Source: Brugia malayi (lineage: Eukaryota > Nematoda > Chromadorea > Rhabditida > Onchocercidae). Taken from it: 64,000 nucleotides of DNA. The stretch spans positions 1,426,001 to 1,490,000 of the forward strand of contig NW_025062475.1 in the NCBI RefSeq assembly GCF_000002995.4, read 5' to 3'. Shown here in pieces: positions 51,728 through 64,000 of this stretch (positions within the stretch are counted from its first letter, which is position 1; each line of letters starts with the position of its first letter). A model generated the notes under the pieces. It saw only the letters and a list, made by a program, of their open reading frames with translations, was not told where the DNA came from and did not search any database. The position numbers and the translations under genes were made by a program.

Positions 51728-53970
51728 TTAACTTTTCTATTACTAGTTATTAGTCTGGCATGAAAAAAGAAAAAGAAATAATATATTAACAATTAATGTT
51801 TTCGATTTAATTTAATTTAACTCTATTATTTTTAATTTTGATTTGTGTTTTGCTCCTAATTATGTTAATATTTATTGATTAATTTCGTTCCTTTCAAACT
51901 TGTCATACGTCAATTATACGTCAATTATTTAAATATCTAGCGTCTATAATGCGTGATATAATATAACGGATAGCTTCAAAGACGTATGTTTACTGCAAAT
52001 AACCTTACTGCTAGCATAATTTTGGCTAAATGAAACTAAAACTAATTAATTAGTATTTGATTAAATTAATATCACTTATTTAAACTGACATAAATTCATT
52101 TCTAAATTAATTATTTTCATTCTTATTTACTTGTATATGAGATAAAAAATAAACAATAATTGGAAATATTTTTTTTTTTTTTTTTTAACAACAAGTGATT
52201 ATTTGTATGTTCTGTAAAAGTCTTCACAAAATATCTCTTTGGTATAATCGGAGTAAAATTATTTGAAATTAATTTTTAAATCTAATTTTAATTTCTTTGG
52301 AAAGAAAAAGAAAATAAGCAATATAAATTGAAAAAAAAAAAAAAAAAAAGAAAAGAAAAAAGTTATCAACTAACACAAATATAGAAAGGAAAGAAAAAAA
52401 TTTTAAATATTAGAAAAATATATATATTAGCTTACTTATTGATTAATTTTTTCCCACACCTGTTGATTTAATCTTTTACAAATTTTTATTATTATCTGCA
52501 TTAATTTTATATTACTTTATTATCCATCTTTTTCCCATACCTATTGACCTAATCTTTTACAATTACCTAAAATTACTCTTATTTGTTAATATCAAGTATA
52601 TACTATTCTTTTTTTAAAGTAAAGAAGCTTCAATCTGTTAAAAAAGAAAAAAATATTTGAATTAAATAAACATAGACATTTATCAAAAATTTATTACCAA
52701 AAAAAATTTTAAAAAAAAATTTTTAAATTAAAGCGAGAAAAATTATTTGCTAAATTTTTTTGCACTCATAAAATTAATCCATTTGTGTTTGTTAGCTTCT
52801 ATTGATTATTCATTAACGAAAAATGTTCCTAAAAATGATATTTCTTATTTGAAATACATTTGAATCTTCTTCTTCAACAAAAATTTAATTTTATGAAATA
52901 TTGTTTATTCATGAAATTTATTAAATTATTTGAAATTCAACATAAAATGCTCAATAATTTTTCTTCCTATCCAAAAACTTTTCATTTTAAAATTATTTCT
53001 TTTTATAATTGCAACTTTTTTTTTTTTTGTTATTAATTTAATTAATTTAAAATAAATTTTATTAGATTGTTAAGTTTACAGAAAATGATGTGAATAAAAA
53101 TTTTTGAACCAAAAATAATTTTTAGAAAAATTTATCAAAAATTTTACAGTTAATTTATTTTTTAAAAAAAAAAAAAAAAAAAAAAAGAAAAACAAATTAC
53201 TTAGCAAATTTTTATACTTTTGAATTTGAATGCTTGCTAGCTTCAACTGATTTGCTATTTGTTAATGCAAAAATCTTGGAATAAAAGGATTTAGTATTTG
53301 AAAAGATAAAAAAAAAAAAAAAAAATTCGAAAGCGTTTGTTCACGAAAAATTTTTGAAAACTAAAAATGATTTTTGTCATATTTCCTATCTTATGTTATA
53401 TTCATTTTATTTATTTTCTCACTTAAACATATCTTTCTATCAAAGTTCTTTTTTAAATTTAAGACTAAAATTGTAAGTTACTTTTTTTTTTTTTTTTTTG
53501 GATCATTTGATGAATAAAATTTTAGAAAAAACAATAATTGTTTTTTTTTTCTTTAATTTCATAACTTATTGTAATTGAGTAAACAATCATTTTATACTTT
53601 TAGCAGTTGGAAATAAGCAGTAAAATATTAGAGAAATTAAATTGGACAAAGAAGGGAAAAAAAATGCACAAATTGATAATAAGAAAAATAAATTTTTTCA
53701 TAATTAAAAGATTGAAAATGAGAAAAAAATATGTTGCATTAATTTTTTTCAAATTGAATTGAATTGCATTCATTAAACAATTTGACATCGTATGCAAAGG
53801 AAAAATCATGAAACAAAAAAAAAAAATTGTTGATTCACATTTGAAGTCAGTAAGCTAATCAAAATAAAAATAAAGAGAGGAAGAAAAAAAAATGAATGAG
53901 AAAGTTGATGAGTCAATTATAGAGATGTTCAAGAATTTAGCACTTTCTTTTTCTAAAGAAATTTGGCTTC

Positions 53971-54007
<37 letters not shown>

Positions 54008-54080
54008 AATTTAGCTTAGCTTTTTAAAAGAAATTTTGACTTATCAATTCTATTAATGCAGTTTTCATTGAGACAAAGTG
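51351..54080. other. AT-rich interval, no gene seen
   Basis: Long T and A runs (for example 51691-51721 T, 53161-53185 A, 53972-54002 T). A weak direct duplication occurs around 52445-52560 (TTTTTCCCACACCTGTTGATTTAATC versus TTTTTCCCATACCTATTGACCTAATC). The open plus stretch at 51355-51555 follows the satellite edge and is hydrophobic noise. Confidence 0.45.
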
Positions 54081-54089
54081 CGAAATGAT

Positions 54090-54520
54090 GACCGACGATT
54101 GATGATGATGGTGGTTAATGATGTTGATGATGGTGATGATAATGATGATAGTAATAATGGTTATGATGATGATGGTAATAATGATTGATGATGGTGGTGA
54201 TAATGATGATGATTGATTACGATGGTGATAATAACGATGATGATTGATGACGGTGGTAATAATGATTATGATGATGATTGATGACGATGGTGATAATAAT
54301 GGTGATGATAGTAATAATAATTATGATGATGATGATTGATGGTGGTGATAATAATGATAATGATAATAATAATGGTGATGATGATGATTGATGATGGCGA
54401 TAATAATGATTATGATGATGATGATGATTGATGATGGTAATAATGATGATGATGACGATAATGATGACAATCGATGATGGTAGTGATAATGATGATGACG
54501 ACAATATTAATAATGACTGG
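54090..54520. repeat. Imperfect GAT/GGT trinucleotide array
   Basis: About 430 bp of ATGATGATG, GGTGATAATAATG and TGATTGATGATGG blocks. The minus frame over it reads poly-Ser/His/Ile and is an artefact. Purine-rich on the plus strand. Confidence 0.95.
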
Positions 54521-56985
54521 AAATAATTTCATTTATAAATGAGAGATTAAAAAGAAATTAATTGCTTTGTTAAGGTTATTTGATAGTTGATAGATGGATA
54601 AACGTAAGTATTCTTCTTTACAATTTTAAAACGAGTGGCAGCACCAAACTTTTAAAATGATTGATTCTGATCGAATGAATGTTATTTTCCAAATTTATCA
54701 GATTATCTGTTATTTTTATCTGTTTTTTTTTACGAGTTTAAAGAAAGCAAAAAAAAAAATGAAAAAAAAAAAAGAGGAAAACAAACCAAGTGAATAAGGA
54801 AAAAAGAGTGTAATGCTTTCCTTTTGTCAGACTATATGTGTTATCAATTTTATGAATGATAGTGTAATTGAAATTATTTAAATTATTTAAATCAAACAAA
54901 ACAGACTTAAATGAAGCTATATCAAAATTAGTAAAATTACATCGCTTAGTTTTATTATTTTGCTTTTTTTCCGCTTCTCTTTTTTTTTTGTTTTAGTTTT
55001 TGATTTTAGAAAGAAGTAATTTGAATAAAAATAATTATTTAATCAAGCATTATCACCAGCATTTGAAGTGTAATGATCTATGTAATTTAAAAATGAAAAT
55101 GCAACTAAATAAAAATTTCTCATTTCTCTTTTTTTTATTTTTTTTTCACTTCCGCTTTTTTTCTTTGGCTTCTCCTCTTTTCTTTTTCTCTGTTTATTCC
55201 TTTGCTTTTTTTTTTATAATTTTATAACTATTTTCAAAGAATTCGCTTTATTTAATTGATAATTTTTAAGATAAGAACGTAAAACGGAATTAGAACTTTA
55301 TCGAATTAAAAAAGTAAGGAAAAAAAAAAAGAATTTTTATCAATTTTTCATATTAAGGAAGCGAAATAGATTTTTTGCTATGATTTTCGAAATATTAAAA
55401 ATGTTTTTTTTTTTTTTAACTTTTAATAATTTTATTTGAAATTTCAATTTTGTATAACAATTCTTTCTTCTTCTTAAATTGTATTCAAAAAATTTATAAA
55501 GTTTAATTAAACAGAGAGCAAAAAAGAAAATAAAAAAAAGGAAATAAAAAATTTAAACTTACCACTTCATTCTATTAAAATATTTAGTGATACAATGATT
55601 CCATTGAAATCTACGTAACTTTCACTTTTATTATTGAATAAATTATTTTGTGATTTTTTTTTGTAACAAACTTTGCTTTTAATAAAATGATTTTACAATA
55701 TATTTTGATTAAATCAAAAATCTCTGTGATCAATAACTGCCATTTTTTTTATCTAATTTTTTTCACTGAATTTTTTTGTTCTTTGTTTTTTTGTTTTTGT
55801 ATTTTGAATTTTTTTTTTTTTTTTTTTTTGTTATTTGATCTGATAGGAACAATTCATACTTCTCTGATTTCTTTTCATAATTAATTTCAAATGTTAGCAT
55901 TTCATGAAATTCAGTTTAAATATAAGATATCATTTACACATTTAAATATAAGAAAAACATGAGGTTTATATTTAAAAATATCTAACCCGAATTTGATTAA
56001 ATAATTTTGAAATAATTATAAAAAGAAATCAAATAAGTATGAATTCCTGTTATCAAATCTTTCCACTTTATATCATCATACATATTGCATTCTATTCACT
56101 AAATGTTTTTAATTTGTTTTATCTTTCAATTTACGTTTTAATTTAAATTTCGTTTCCTTTCCTTCTTTTCTTTTCTTATGCATTATAAACAGACAAAAAA
56201 GCAAAATGTAACTTTTTGTTTTTTTTTTTCTTCGCTTTTGTCCCAAATGAATTTTAAAACAAAAAAAAAAAGGACAAAATTGACGAATAAAATTTTATTT
56301 TCTGCAATTCAAAATTAATTATAGAAATATTTGTTGGTTGGAGCAGTGCTAATGTCTAACCACATATTTTATTATATATTTCTTTGCTAGAAATAAAATC
56401 ATGCATTTTGTAGCCACCCATTTTATTTTTGTTTCAGCGCTATTATTTTGAAGTTTTAAACAAATTTAAACAGAGCATTTTAAATTTCAGTTTGTGTGTT
56501 CTCAATGTTTTAATCAAATTTTCCAATTTAATTATATGAATTTTAATTAGCTGTCCAAGCATGATTTATCTTATCTCGTCATCATCCTGTAAACTATTGG
56601 TCATGCATTTAGACAAGTTTGGAATTTTCAACAAAAAAGTTGCATCATTTTCTGATGCAAATTTAATTTTTTTTTTTTGAACAGGGAATATTTTTTTAGC
56701 TTTATTTCGTATAAAAATCTACAATTAATTTTACAGGCTTCAGTAATCATTATATATTTTTCTTTCAAAATTTTGATTTTTTATTTCTTTTTTTGTTTTC
56801 AAATTTCAGTTACTTTAGAATTTTGACGATTAAAATCCACGCTTCCTATTGTATATTCGATTAAGTAATTTAAGTCACTTCATTTTTATTGCAATTAGAA
56901 ATTTTCAGTGTGTAGCACTTTTTTAACATATACTCTGATTCAGTTCCATACTTCCTTTTTGTTTAAAATTAGAAATTTTTTTGTT

Positions 56986-57016
<31 letters not shown>

Positions 57017-60000
57017 CAGATTTTGCACTACTTTATTTAATTAAGCGAGAAAATATCGGTTCATATTCTCGGATTATGAGAGGATGATGAATTGCTTGTT
57101 CGTAGAACAATAAGCTATTTGATCTATTTTCGGTTCTTTTTTAATATTAATTTTATTCATTTAATGTTTATTTCAATAACAAAATACTCATCTCTTTCAC
57201 TTTTATTTATTTTTATCCTAATAGTTTCATTTAAAAATCTCTTTTCAACTAATATTCTGTCAAGCAAGAAAAGTTTAGACCTTTTAAAATTTGATTTTTT
57301 TTAAATATCATTCTTTTCTAGAAAACATTGTTATTGTAAAAGTTATATGGTATAAAATACTGGAGTATTGTCGATTTACAGCATACCGTATGCCGTTTAC
57401 TACAGTATGCCGTACGCTACGCACTACAGTATGTCACTCACTATACTGTAATGCGTAATGCTATATTTCTTGCTAAATTCTGATTCATTTCCTTAGTACA
57501 ACGTTTCATATTGTATAGTAAAACATTTCATATCATTTCATGCATGACAGAGGATACGGTTGTGAAGAAATTGTTAATTATAAATACAGTATAAAATTTT
57601 TAATTTAGTTACAAATTTAAATCATACAGCAAAACATTTTAATCTACTTTGAAGTCGTTGTAGTATAATTTTGCTACCTCAATGAAGATTTCACTAAATT
57701 TCATTGCTTTAATACGACACATAGCAAAATGACACACAATAATTTATATCATTTTAATGATCATTTCAATAATTTCAATAATAATTCATAATAAAGGAAA
57801 ATTTTATTCGAAAACAGATATTGTTTTGTAACATAGCATTATCAATTTTGATTAAAGGTTGTAAACTTATTATAAGAATTATGCTATAGCATTTCATACT
57901 GTCATGATTTGAACAAAAAAGCTAAAACAATTAGATTAAACTTTAAATTTGAATCCAAAATTTTAGCTCATAAAAACGCAAAAACTTTTGGTGCTATTTA
58001 AATGTTTGTCATCATGATTTTAACTTTCCATATTCCCTTTTTAGTACGAATATATTTTATTTGTTGCAATAAATTATTAATATATCAACATAGATTAGAA
58101 TATATCCGCAAGACACTTTCTGGAGGGAAATATTGTTAATCATAAAAAATTGCACTCCTAAATTTTCTATTGATCTTTTCCATTACTAAATTACAATTCT
58201 ATTATATTCAATTCTATCCTTCTTGTATTTTCTTCTTCATTAATTTCAAATCATTCCTAAATTTTCTTCATTTTTCTCATTTTTTTCTTTTAAACATGAT
58301 AAATTTGGATAGTTCAATTAACTATTTAATTAACAACAGATTTTGACGAAAACAAGAATATTAATAAATATGAATACTAAAATATGATTGATTATTTATC
58401 ATTTTCACTGCTTATTAATAATTTTTTACATTTGTATAAGTTTTCCTACAAAAAAATGTATTTGATATTAGCTTAATTAAATACACAAATCATTTCATAA
58501 AACTTTTTGAGCAAAAAAAAAATATTGAACCAAAATCCATAACATTTGCCAATATAGATGACTGATTTTTAACATTATTTTTTAAAAAGAAACACTAAAA
58601 AAGTTAGCCTTATTTTTCTTCAAAAAAAAAAAAAGACGAAAAAATTTCAAGTAAAAAATTTTAAGAGAACTTATTTGGAAAACAATTTATTAACCGTAAA
58701 CAATTTTTTTAAAAAGTGACGAAGAAAGATGTATTGAAAAAATAATGCTAGCTGTGAAATATTTGAATAATTGATCCAAAAATTTATCATATTTGAACTT
58801 TAATAATTTAGTAAATTCAATAATTTGAGAACAATCAAAAATGTTTATCAAATTTTCAAAATTATATAATGAGTAAATAATTGCTGCTTTGGAGATTTTT
58901 TTTTTACTTTTACTTATTAATAATTTCAATTTTCTACTTTTAAATTTAATTTTGCATTTCCATCAATAATAATTTATGATAGCATACCCATCCTTTAGTT
59001 TAATGCCTAAGAAAATTTCAATCTTTTCATGCTCATTTCATATTTTAAACTAATATTATTTAGATGGCGGTTTTTCCACTTAAAAATTCAAGCATGTATT
59101 CAAACAAATATTTTAATTTTTGTTTGGATATATGTTGAAGAAGAAAGCTTATGAATTCGAGTAATTCAAATAAACATTCAAACAAATATTTAACCTACAA
59201 TTCTTTAGCAAAAATTATTTTGCCTCAATATGGTGTAAGATAAGATTTTGAATTTTAATTTTATTTTTGAAAAATTTTTGACTAGATATGAAGCAAAATA
59301 AGTAGATAAATTTAGAATATTTAACAGTAGTGATAATTTACAAAAATTTCAGTTTACTGAATTATTAATAGTAATTATTCATTATTATCAGTTTAGTGAA
59401 ATCATTAAAATGAAATTAACAGATTTAATTTTCTTTCAAATCATTATTTTCAACAATAGAATAATTTTTACACGTCATTAAAAGTGAATTATTAGTAGTA
59501 ATTATTTATTATTATTATTATCATAATTTAAATTATTATAATATTATTATTATTATTGTAGCCATTATTGCTATTTTATTTCTATTATTATTTCATATTA
59601 TTTATCAGGATTCAGCTATTTTATTCAATTTTTTCGTTTTTTTTTTTTTTCTTTTCCTTTCTCATTCAAAAAATTTTTTTTCCAACAGTTCAATTTATAA
59701 CTGAAATATATAAGTTATTGATAATGCATACTAAATAATCAGTGTGTTTTCAAATTGAATAATTGCAAATTTGAATTTAAGAATACTTATTGTTCCGATT
59801 ACTCAATTCCCCTGTATTCATTCATTAATAATAATAATAATAGTTAGTTGTATTGTCTCGATTGTTTTGATTATTTCAATGGTACTTCTATTATTGTCCA
59901 ATTATTATTTATCATTCAGTCATCATTTTATTGATGATTTTAGCAAAAATTTTGTTGAGTAAACTCTTGAATAGCACTTATTTCTCGTATACATAATTAA

Positions 60001-61399
60001 TTTATACTTTTAGTTAACAAAAAAAAAAAAAAAAAAAAAAGATTAATAATATTTATTTGATAAAATTATATGTATTTTTGCACTATATTACAATTAGTTT
60101 TATATTAATAAATTCTATAATTTCGCATAATAATTTCCAATTTATATATTTTTTATAATTTCTTTTTCTTTAAAATAATAAATTGTTTGTGAGAAAACTA
60201 AAAATAATAGCCAAAAAATAATTATTTCCAAGAAAATATAAATCAAAAAAAAACTTTTTCATCAAAAATTTTTTGACATTTTTCCATACATTAAGATATA
60301 AAAACAAATGCTCCTTTTTCTTTTCTTTTTTTTTTTTTTGTATACAAAAAATTGAACTAATTATAAATTTAGCTGAAATGAAAAATCGTTTCTCTTTTTT
60401 TTTGTCACAAAAGCCATATTTGATATTATTTTCAAAGCAAAATCACGAAGATATTAATTCAGATTTATCAAAATATTTAAAAAAAAAAAAAACAATTAAT
60501 ATTAATCACAAATTCTTTTTAATTAATCTTTTTAATTTTTAATTAAGATAAATCTTAGCTTTAATGCTTTAAATATTAGAAAATTTGAAAATGTAAGTTT
60601 GTTATTTCTTAATAATCTTAATAATGTATTTACGTTCACCACAATAATTCATACATCATTTTTTATATTGATAATTAAGTACTTCGATTATAACTTTTAC
60701 TCTTTCTTACTTTAATGTTTTGACGTACGTCTTAAATATTATGCATTAAATTTAGTGGAAAAATAAGTGCAAATTAAAAATATGAATGAGATGATAATTG
60801 GTTGAAAATGATTCGAATTAATTTGGTTTAAATGAATAATTTCCTGAAAAATATTTCCATTTTTATTAACAATTTGAATTATAATTTAATTTGAACGATT
60901 GAATATTACTACTTAAAAAATGGTTAAAAACAAAATATCAAAATTTTTAAAATTTAATGAAAAAAGTGATAAAATCAAGAAATCATTAAATTGTTTTTCG
61001 TTGCAAAATAAATTTTGAAAAAATGTGATAGTTTTAGTATATTTTATCAGATATGTTTATATCCCCGGTAAATATTCAAACAAAAAAAAAAAAAAAAAAT
61101 CTCTTGAAAAGAACGAAATTATAAATTTTTTTTTATTTTTCAAATGAAAAAAAAAAATCAGCAAGAAATTCTGAAACTAGTTGTGATAACAATAAATATT
61201 ATTGATAATGCTTTATAAAGTTTTTTTATTTATTTTAAAAATGTTACAAAACTTTTTTATTTATTCCAAAATTTTTTTTATTTTTTTTAAAAAAATTGTT
61301 ACAGAAGGGAAAATTGAGTAATTAATTTACTTAATAATAGTATTTTTTTTTTTTTGCAAAAATAATTGAAATCTTGCCATTTTACTTTCGTTTTTTATT

Positions 61400-61438
<39 letters not shown>

Positions 61439-63522
61439 AGAAAAAAATTTATCGATGATAAAAATTTTTTGTAAAAACTTCGTTGTTTATTTACACTTAT
61501 CAGTTAATCAAAAAAAAAAAGAAAGAAATTTTTAATAGTTAAAAGGAAACATTTTTTTTTTTTTTTTTTTTTTTTTGCATATATTTATTTTGGTTTGCTA
61601 AAAATGAAAAATATTAGAAATTGATAAATGAGTAAAAAATAAAAATGGGAAAGAATGATACAATAAGAGTTGAAAAAGATAATGTTAAAGAGATGAAAGA
61701 TATTAAAAAAGATTGATAAAATGTCACAATCGAGAATAACTTTTCAAATCATTTCAATTCTTCTCTTATTCAAGCATAATTTCATTCTAATCTCTTCTTC
61801 ATCATCATTTTTTTTTTTTTTTTTTTTTTTGAATTTTTCAACTAAGCTATAAAAAAAAAAATGATACGTTGTTCTTATATTGATTAATGTAAAAAAAAAA
61901 ATATCAGTTTTATTTTCTTTTCTTTCTTTTTTTTTTTTTTCCAACAAATAAAAATACTTAATAAAGTAAATTTAAGCAACAAATAAAAAAGCTTAATAGA
62001 GCGAACTTAATAAAAGTAAATTAAATTTTTCAAATTATTAAAAAGTTCAAAAAAAAAAAAAAATATAGATATCATTTTCAATACAGAAGAATCATTTTTA
62101 GATAATTTATTAATTCTTTTCTAGCATTTCGTTTTCTTGCTTTCAAATAAACCAATGCTTTATTCAGTTTTTTTTAAAAAAAAAAAAAAAAGAATTTGGA
62201 AATGAAAGTTAAAATGGACTTTTAAATTTTAGAAATATTTGTGTACATTTTTCTCCTTTTTTTTTTTTGATTTGATTTGAATTATAATTTTAATTTATGG
62301 TTTAAACAAAAAGTAGTAGCATAATGATATGAATAGAAATATTTAAATCAAATATTTATGGATGTAACGGTTTAAACGAAAATTTAAATTGAAAATAGAT
62401 TTAGACTAAAATGTTTAGGAATAGATGTTTGTTTTTTTTTTTTTATTTTTTTGCAAATAGTTCAGTTAAATAATCAATTGAAGGAAACAAAATTAATTTA
62501 ACGAATCAATAGCAACTATCTCTTATGTATTCCTTTTTTTCTCTCTTTACATTTATGCATATATATATGCCCACTAGCAGTTATATTTTCTTTCTATCTC
62601 TCTAACACATGTGTATAATCTGAAAAATTTTAATTAACCTAAAAATAGTTTTTCTTTATTTTTAATTAGTCTTACATGCTAACACAGAAATCGATTCAAT
62701 TTTATTTAATTGTCATTAAATTCTACTTCATTTATAATAAATTTTCATTTCATTCCTATAAATTAATTCTAGTAAAATTCTAATAATGAAAATTTTACTG
62801 AAATATCTACTGGAATTAACAAATGAAATGAATGAATGAATGAAATTTTTTTTTGATGAAATTCAATAAAATAGAAAAAAAGAAAATTGTCTCGCAATAA
62901 AACTACGAAAAATTTAATAAATTAATTTCAGTTTTAAACGAGTTTAAATGAAACTAATTTTTATTTCATTCTTTAGTCTAAAATTAGTAATTTTCCCACT
63001 GATAATAAATTCACGATTAGCCAATTAGAGCACTTTCTATCATCAAATCTTTTATGTCTTTTTTTTTTATTATTAGTATCTTCAAATCTTTCAAATGGAA
63101 GTTTTCCTCATTTCAAATTATTTTCAAATACTTTTATTTTGCACATTATCCATTCGTAATTATCATTTTCTGATATATTAAAATTTTAAAAAAAAAAAAA
63201 ATGTATAGTAAAAATTTTAAGATTTATAAATGTTATTAGCATGATTAGATAAATTATTAATAATACTAATAACATTGATAAAAAAAAAATCGTTCAAATT
63301 GTAATATGTAAGTTATAATTCTAAAATTCTTCAGTATTTGATTTTAATCGTAATATTATCATTTCTAATAAATATCATTAATATTACTTAAATTCTTTAA
63401 ATTATTAATTTCACATACATTACCATATAAACTTTTTCAGATTTGCTATTTTCCACATTACAACATAGCATTTATTCTGAGATTTAAATTTAAATTTCAA
63501 AATAAAAGATATCTTTTAAATT
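54521..63522. other. Nine kilobases of AT-rich DNA without a recognisable gene
   Basis: I read both strands and found no exon with splice sites and plausible composition. Notable contents are a GCATACCGTATGC palindrome with repeated CAGTATG motifs at 57379-57448, long T runs such as 61405-61435 and 61551-61576, and many homopolymers. A minus-strand ATGAAGTG|GTAAGT near 55566-55583 could be a tiny first exon, but no partner was found. Confidence 0.45.
57379..57460. repeat. Short palindromic and repeated GTATGCC/ACAGTATG cluster
   Basis: GCATACCGTATGC is a perfect inverted repeat around one base. CTACAGTATG occurs twice (57401 and 57422) and a near-reverse TACTGTA follows at 57439. The G/C content is clearly higher than in the flanks. 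Confidence 0.6.
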
Positions 63523-63635
63523 ATGAATGTTCAGGAGATGGAATCAGAACATAATGTAAATGCAAGCAATCTAGAAAATAACAATACAAAATCGACCGAT
63601 GAACAAAACATGACAGCAATATCACATTTTTCAAG
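63523..63635 (+). CDS. First exon of a gene running off the right edge (partial)
   Basis: ATG 63523 opens 37 codons reading MNVQEMESEHNVNASNLEN and then NNTKSTDEQNMTAISHFS, ending in AG before a donor GTTAAAA. The residues are polar and acidic, with no hydrophobic runs, unlike chance frames in this AT-rich DNA, which are Phe/Ile/Leu-rich. It is probably a disordered N-terminus. The remaining 365 bp to the edge would be intron. The protein family cannot be told. Confidence 0.5.
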
Positions 63636-63934
63636 GTTAAAAATTTTATCAAAAATTTAAATCCTAAAAATTTTTTAGACAATGTCGAAATTTCTATTAC
63701 AATTATTCAATTATTCTATTACAATTTCTATTACAATTATTCAATTATTCTATTACAATTTCTATTACAATTATTCTGTTATTAAATAGATTTGAAGAGA
63801 AAAAAAAAAAAAACTAAAATAATAATAAAATTTCATAAAAATTTTCACTTTAACTTGTCTGGTTGGTAAGAATTTCCTCTTTTTTCTAAACAATTAAATT
63901 TAAAAAAAAAAAAAAAAATACTCGAGATTAATGA

Positions 63935-63995
63935 TAGAGAACTACACGTCGTCATACGGATATGACGTATATAAGAAGTAATGACGTGTCAGAAA
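63935..63995. promoter_or_regulatory. Cluster of TGACGT (CRE/ATF/XBP-1-like) motifs
   Basis: Within 55 bp the sequence holds CACGTCGTCA, TATGACGTATA and AATGACGTGTCA. TGACGT is the core of CREB/ATF sites, and TGACGTG is also the core of the XBP-1 unfolded-protein element. It lies in the presumed first intron of the gene starting at 63523. Confidence 0.4.
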
Positions 63996-64000
63996 AGTTA

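Noticed and set aside
54217..54504. Minus Ser/His/Ile-rich frame
   Set aside because: Translation of the GAT array; no start context or domain.
55566..55583. Minus micro-exon ATGAAGTG before GTAAGT
   Set aside because: The only candidate partner near 48912 gives a stop at the junction.

Overview
The window is strongly AT-rich eukaryotic DNA (roughly 20-25% GC by eye) and is most likely from a parasitic nematode, probably a filarial or related spirurid worm. Three things support this: a complete transthyretin-like (TTR) secreted protein gene, a family that is nematode-specific; short GT-AG introns, including one of 49 bp, with TTTTATAG/TTTCAG-type acceptors, some directly before a start codon as expected for spliced-leader trans-splicing; and long non-coding tracts full of A/T homopolymers and microsatellites. 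Species cannot be told from sequence alone. All gene models were joined by hand from splice signals and phase, without transcripts or database searches.

Layout. 1-7.4 kb, all minus strand: one internal exon of a gene leaving the left edge, a three-exon TTR-like gene (925-1975), and a coiled-coil Rab-effector-like gene ending in a degenerate FYVE finger (4634-7432). 10.4-12.2 kb, minus strand: a Ser/Thr-rich protein made of 12-residue repeats, then a single-exon 108-aa KIX-domain protein. 16.4-18.8 kb, plus strand: two small genes 200 bp apart, possibly an operon. The second looks like mitochondrial ribosomal protein S33 (mS33), and its intron holds about 850 bp of TATTA-type repeat. 19.9-23.3 kb, minus strand: a tentative 70-aa membrane protein whose large intron is a 3-kb AAT array. 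26.2-28.1 kb, minus strand: a multi-exon C2H2 zinc-finger protein in a local GC-rich island. 32.3-37.2 kb, plus strand: a 95-aa helical, LEA/apolipoprotein-like protein in four exons. 40.7-44.3 kb, minus strand: a Tyr/Arg-rich protein of unknown function, with a 66-aa single-pass membrane protein gene inside one intron. That nested gene has a duplicated 28-bp promoter module with E2F-like and GATA-like motifs. 44.3-63.5 kb: no gene I can support, only tandem repeats (33-bp, 22-bp and GAT arrays) and A/T-rich DNA. At 63.5 kb the first exon of a plus-strand gene begins and the gene runs off the right edge.

The genes do not form one pathway. The most unusual points are the nested gene with its tandem regulatory module, the stand-alone KIX protein, the GC-rich zinc-finger gene, the repeat-protein gene whose length changes keep frame, and the 3-kb AAT array. 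The array's minus strand carries long open frames because reversed AAT repeats contain no stop codon. I found no convincing new defence, CRISPR or mobile system, and recognised no tRNA or rRNA gene.
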